DNA of 60,689 bases from CAZWCX01 sp964632945 (lineage in GTDB: Bacteria > Planctomycetota > MHYJ01 > WSZJ01 > CAZWCX01), in NCBI GenBank assembly GCA_964632945.1, contig CAZWCX010000034.1, positions 1 to 60,689 on the forward strand, read 5' to 3'. The position numbers and the translations under genes were made by a program. How positions within the stretch are numbered: the first letter of the stretch is position 1; every line of letters starts with the position of its first letter. The notes under the pieces are model-generated. The model was not told where the DNA came from. It saw nothing but the letters and a program-made list of their open reading frames with translations, and searched no databases. Below, piece after piece: positions 59,040 through 60,689 of the stretch.

Positions 59040-60560
59040 ATGGCCCGTCGCCCCGCCCTCTTCGTCCTCGCCGTCTTGTCGCTGGCCGCGCTCTGGACGG
59101 CGATCCCGCCCGCGCACCCGCGCGGAGAGCCCGACCTCTTCAACCTCGGCGCGCTCGGCGCGGAAGGGTTCCCGGTCGGCCGCAAGGAGGGAAAGAACTA
59201 CGGCCTGCCCAAGGACACCCTGGGCGTGCGCGTGCTCAACGTACCCGACGGGACGCCGGCTGCGGAGGCGGGCCTGCTGCTCGAAGACATCATCGTCGGC
59301 ACCGAGAAGGGGATGTTCGCGAAGAAGCGCGATCCGATCTACACGCTGATCTCGCACCTGGAGATCGCCACGGCCCAGAAAAACGGGTCGCTGAAACTGA
59401 TGCTCCTGCGCGAGGGGAAGCCGGCGAACGTGACCGTGAAGGTCCCGTTCCTGGGCAAGCACTCCAAGGGCTGCCCGACCGGCTGCGACCGGTGCGACAA
59501 GATGTCCGCGGAGTCGCTGGAGTTCCTCGCCAAGGGGCAGGGGGAGGACGGGTCGTTCCAGGCCGGCACCGGCGGGATCAACGGGCAGGTGGTGGTCACG
59601 TCGTGGTGCGCGCTCGCCTTTCTGGCGTCGGGCAGCACGCCGAAGACGGGACCGTACGCGGAGAACATCCGCAAGGCCGCGCGCTACGTGATGGACCACT
59701 GCGGTCGGGAGGCGTTCTTCCCGGGCGCCGCGCGCGACGGGGAAGGGGACGGCACCGGCACGGGTCCGACCGGCGGAGGCGGCGGCGGCATGGGCGGCCG
59801 TCGCGGCAGCAACTGGAACCAGACCAACTGGCCGCTGTCGATCGCGCCGTGGTTCCTCTGCGAGGTCGCCCTGCAGGATCCGACCGACTCCGAGGTGCGC
59901 GAGAAGCTGGCGTCGTTCGGCAAGCAGCTCGCGGTGAACCAGGAGCGCACGGGCGGATGGGCGCACGGGCCCGGGGGGCCGAACGCGCTCAACTACCTCG
60001 AGCTGGAGATCATGTCCAACTACGCGCTGGCGACGTTCGGGATGCTCAAGCGGCTGGAGCTCGAAGCCCCGCAGGACGTGATCGACAAGGGTCTGGCGTA
60101 CATCGAGGCGACCAGCGCCGGCGACGGCGGGGTCGGCTACAGCCACCGCGAGGGCCAGAAGGGGATGGGCGATCCGGGCCGCACCGCGGGCGCGATCGTG
60201 GCGTTCGCGCGGCTGGGCAAGAAGAACCACCCCTTCTTCAAGAAGATGATGTCCTTCTTCAAGACCCACATGGAAGACCTGCCCAACGGCCACGTCTCCC
60301 CGGTCATGCACTTCCTCGCCGCCGCGTTCGCCTGCCAGGAGCTTCCGCCCGACTACTGGACCGCCTTCATGGATCTCTTCCACCTCGAGATCATGGCGGC
60401 GCGGCGTCCGGACGGTTCGTTCAGCGCGCGCCCGACCGAGGAGTCGCAGCAGATGCACTCCAACTCCGACCGCGACATGGGTCCACACTGGACCACGGGC
60501 TCGTATCTGCTGATCCTGCAGTTGAAGAAGGGGCACCTGCGGACGGTGACGGGGAAGTAG
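59040..60560 (+). CDS. Secreted PDZ / alpha-alpha toroid protein
   Basis: The product is 506 residues. A signal peptide (LFVLAVLSLAALWTAIPP) precedes a PDZ-like domain (LGVRVLNVPDGTPAAEAGLL, then LEDIIVG). CPTGCDRCDK follows, with three Cys in 8 residues. The remainder resembles the squalene-cyclase/prenyltransferase alpha/alpha toroid family that includes DUF6288: LEFLAKGQGEDGSFQAG, TSWCALAFLASG, GGVGYSHREG and GPHWTTGSYLLI. The toroid repeats have QxxDGSF-like turns. GGAGG precedes the ATG. The function is unknown; a periplasmic binding or scaffold role is likely. Confidence 0.7.
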   Translation: MARRPALFVLAVLSLAALWTAIPPAHPRGEPDLFNLGALGAEGFPVGRKEGKNYGLPKDTLGVRVLNVPDGTPAAEAGLLLEDIIVGTEKGMFAKKRDPIYTLISHLEIATAQKNGSLKLMLLREGKPANVTVKVPFLGKHSKGCPTGCDRCDKMSAESLEFLAKGQGEDGSFQAGTGGINGQVVVTSWCALAFLASGSTPKTGPYAENIRKAARYVMDHCGREAFFPGAARDGEGDGTGTGPTGGGGGGMGGRRGSNWNQTNWPLSIAPWFLCEVALQDPTDSEVREKLASFGKQLAVNQERTGGWAHGPGGPNALNYLELEIMSNYALATFGMLKRLELEAPQDVIDKGLAYIEATSAGDGGVGYSHREGQKGMGDPGRTAGAIVAFARLGKKNHPFFKKMMSFFKTHMEDLPNGHVSPVMHFLAAAFACQELPPDYWTAFMDLFHLEIMAARRPDGSFSARPTEESQQMHSNSDRDMGPHWTTGSYLLILQLKKGHLRTVTGK

Positions 60561-60566
60561 GACCGG

Positions 60567-60689
60567 CTACGCGGCGCCCGGGGGATCGGCGGGGGCCGGC
60601 GTCGTGGGCGCGGGGGCCGCGGCGGGCGCATCGGCGGCGGCCGCCGCCGTGGGGGCGGGCGCCGCAGACGGCGCCGCCGGAGTCGCGGG
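60567..60689 (-). CDS. C-terminal end of a leftward Ala/Pro-rich protein (partial)
   Basis: The reverse frame runs from the right window edge to a TAG at 60567-60569. It encodes about 40 residues of almost only Ala, Pro, Thr and Asp (SAAPAPTAAAADAPAAAPAP, then TTPAPADPPGAA). This looks like the low-complexity tail of a longer gene that continues outside the window. It converges on the PDZ/toroid gene with a 6-base gap. Composition alone supports it, so confidence is limited. Confidence 0.4.
   Translation of the reverse strand, partial: PATPAAPSAAPAPTAAAAADAPAAAPAPTTPAPADPPGAA

Overview
This is a very GC-rich bacterial window. The lineage is probably Planctomycetota. Three features point that way: an ECF sigma factor overlapping a Ser/Thr kinase that ends in TPRs, many secreted HEAT, TPR and alpha/alpha-toroid proteins, and giant pseudopilin-like proteins. 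This is inferred from gene content alone; no rRNA is present and Myxococcota or Acidobacteriota cannot be excluded. No tRNA, rRNA, CRISPR array or insertion sequence was seen.

Region 1 (1-12.6 kb) starts with an RHS-like gene remnant and a TPR/pseudo-receiver/PilZ protein. A leftward block follows: a GspK-like giant pseudopilin, a membrane protein with eight tandem MshEN-type (c-di-GMP-binding family) motifs, a thymidylate-kinase-like enzyme, an ATP-grasp ligase, phosphoenolpyruvate mutase and a D-2-hydroxyacid dehydrogenase. The last enzymes suggest a phosphonate pathway without a decarboxylase.

Region 2 (13.3-34 kb) is an exopolysaccharide locus. It holds a HEAT-like membrane protein, a secreted alginate-lyase-like enzyme with a CBM96 domain, and a sigma-54 activator with a degenerate receiver. 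A rightward operon of ten genes follows: BY-kinase, Wza-like exporter, initiating sugar transferase fused to a PilZ-like domain, Wzz, epimerase, Wzy-like polymerase, Wzx flippase, HprK-like protein, a kinase-polysaccharide deacetylase fusion, and a secreted IPT/CBM96 protein. Four candidate -24/-12 promoters lie upstream of the MshEN gene, the phosphonate block, the activator and the polysaccharide operon. I infer a sigma-54 regulon with c-di-GMP input that makes and exports an acidic, possibly phosphonate-modified, polysaccharide.

Region 3 (34-43.7 kb) is mixed: zinc-ribbon protein, secreted metzincin-like protein, orphan LivF, TPR protein, PEBP, chorismate synthase, AlgH and secreted proteins of unknown role.

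Region 4 (43.9-50.3 kb) holds the oddest gene, a secreted 1094-residue fusion of TPRs, a seven-repeat LanC-like toroid and a caspase/gingipain-like domain. It faces the Ser/Thr kinase and ECF sigma pair.

Region 5 (50.6-60.7 kb) has HEAT and ACT proteins, a DUF2090 aldolase, MltA, an ABC-2-like membrane protein, a GMC dehydrogenase operon with a phosphodiesterase-family protein, a HEAT protein, and a PDZ/alpha-alpha-toroid secreted protein. The window ends in the C-terminus of a leftward Ala/Pro-rich gene.
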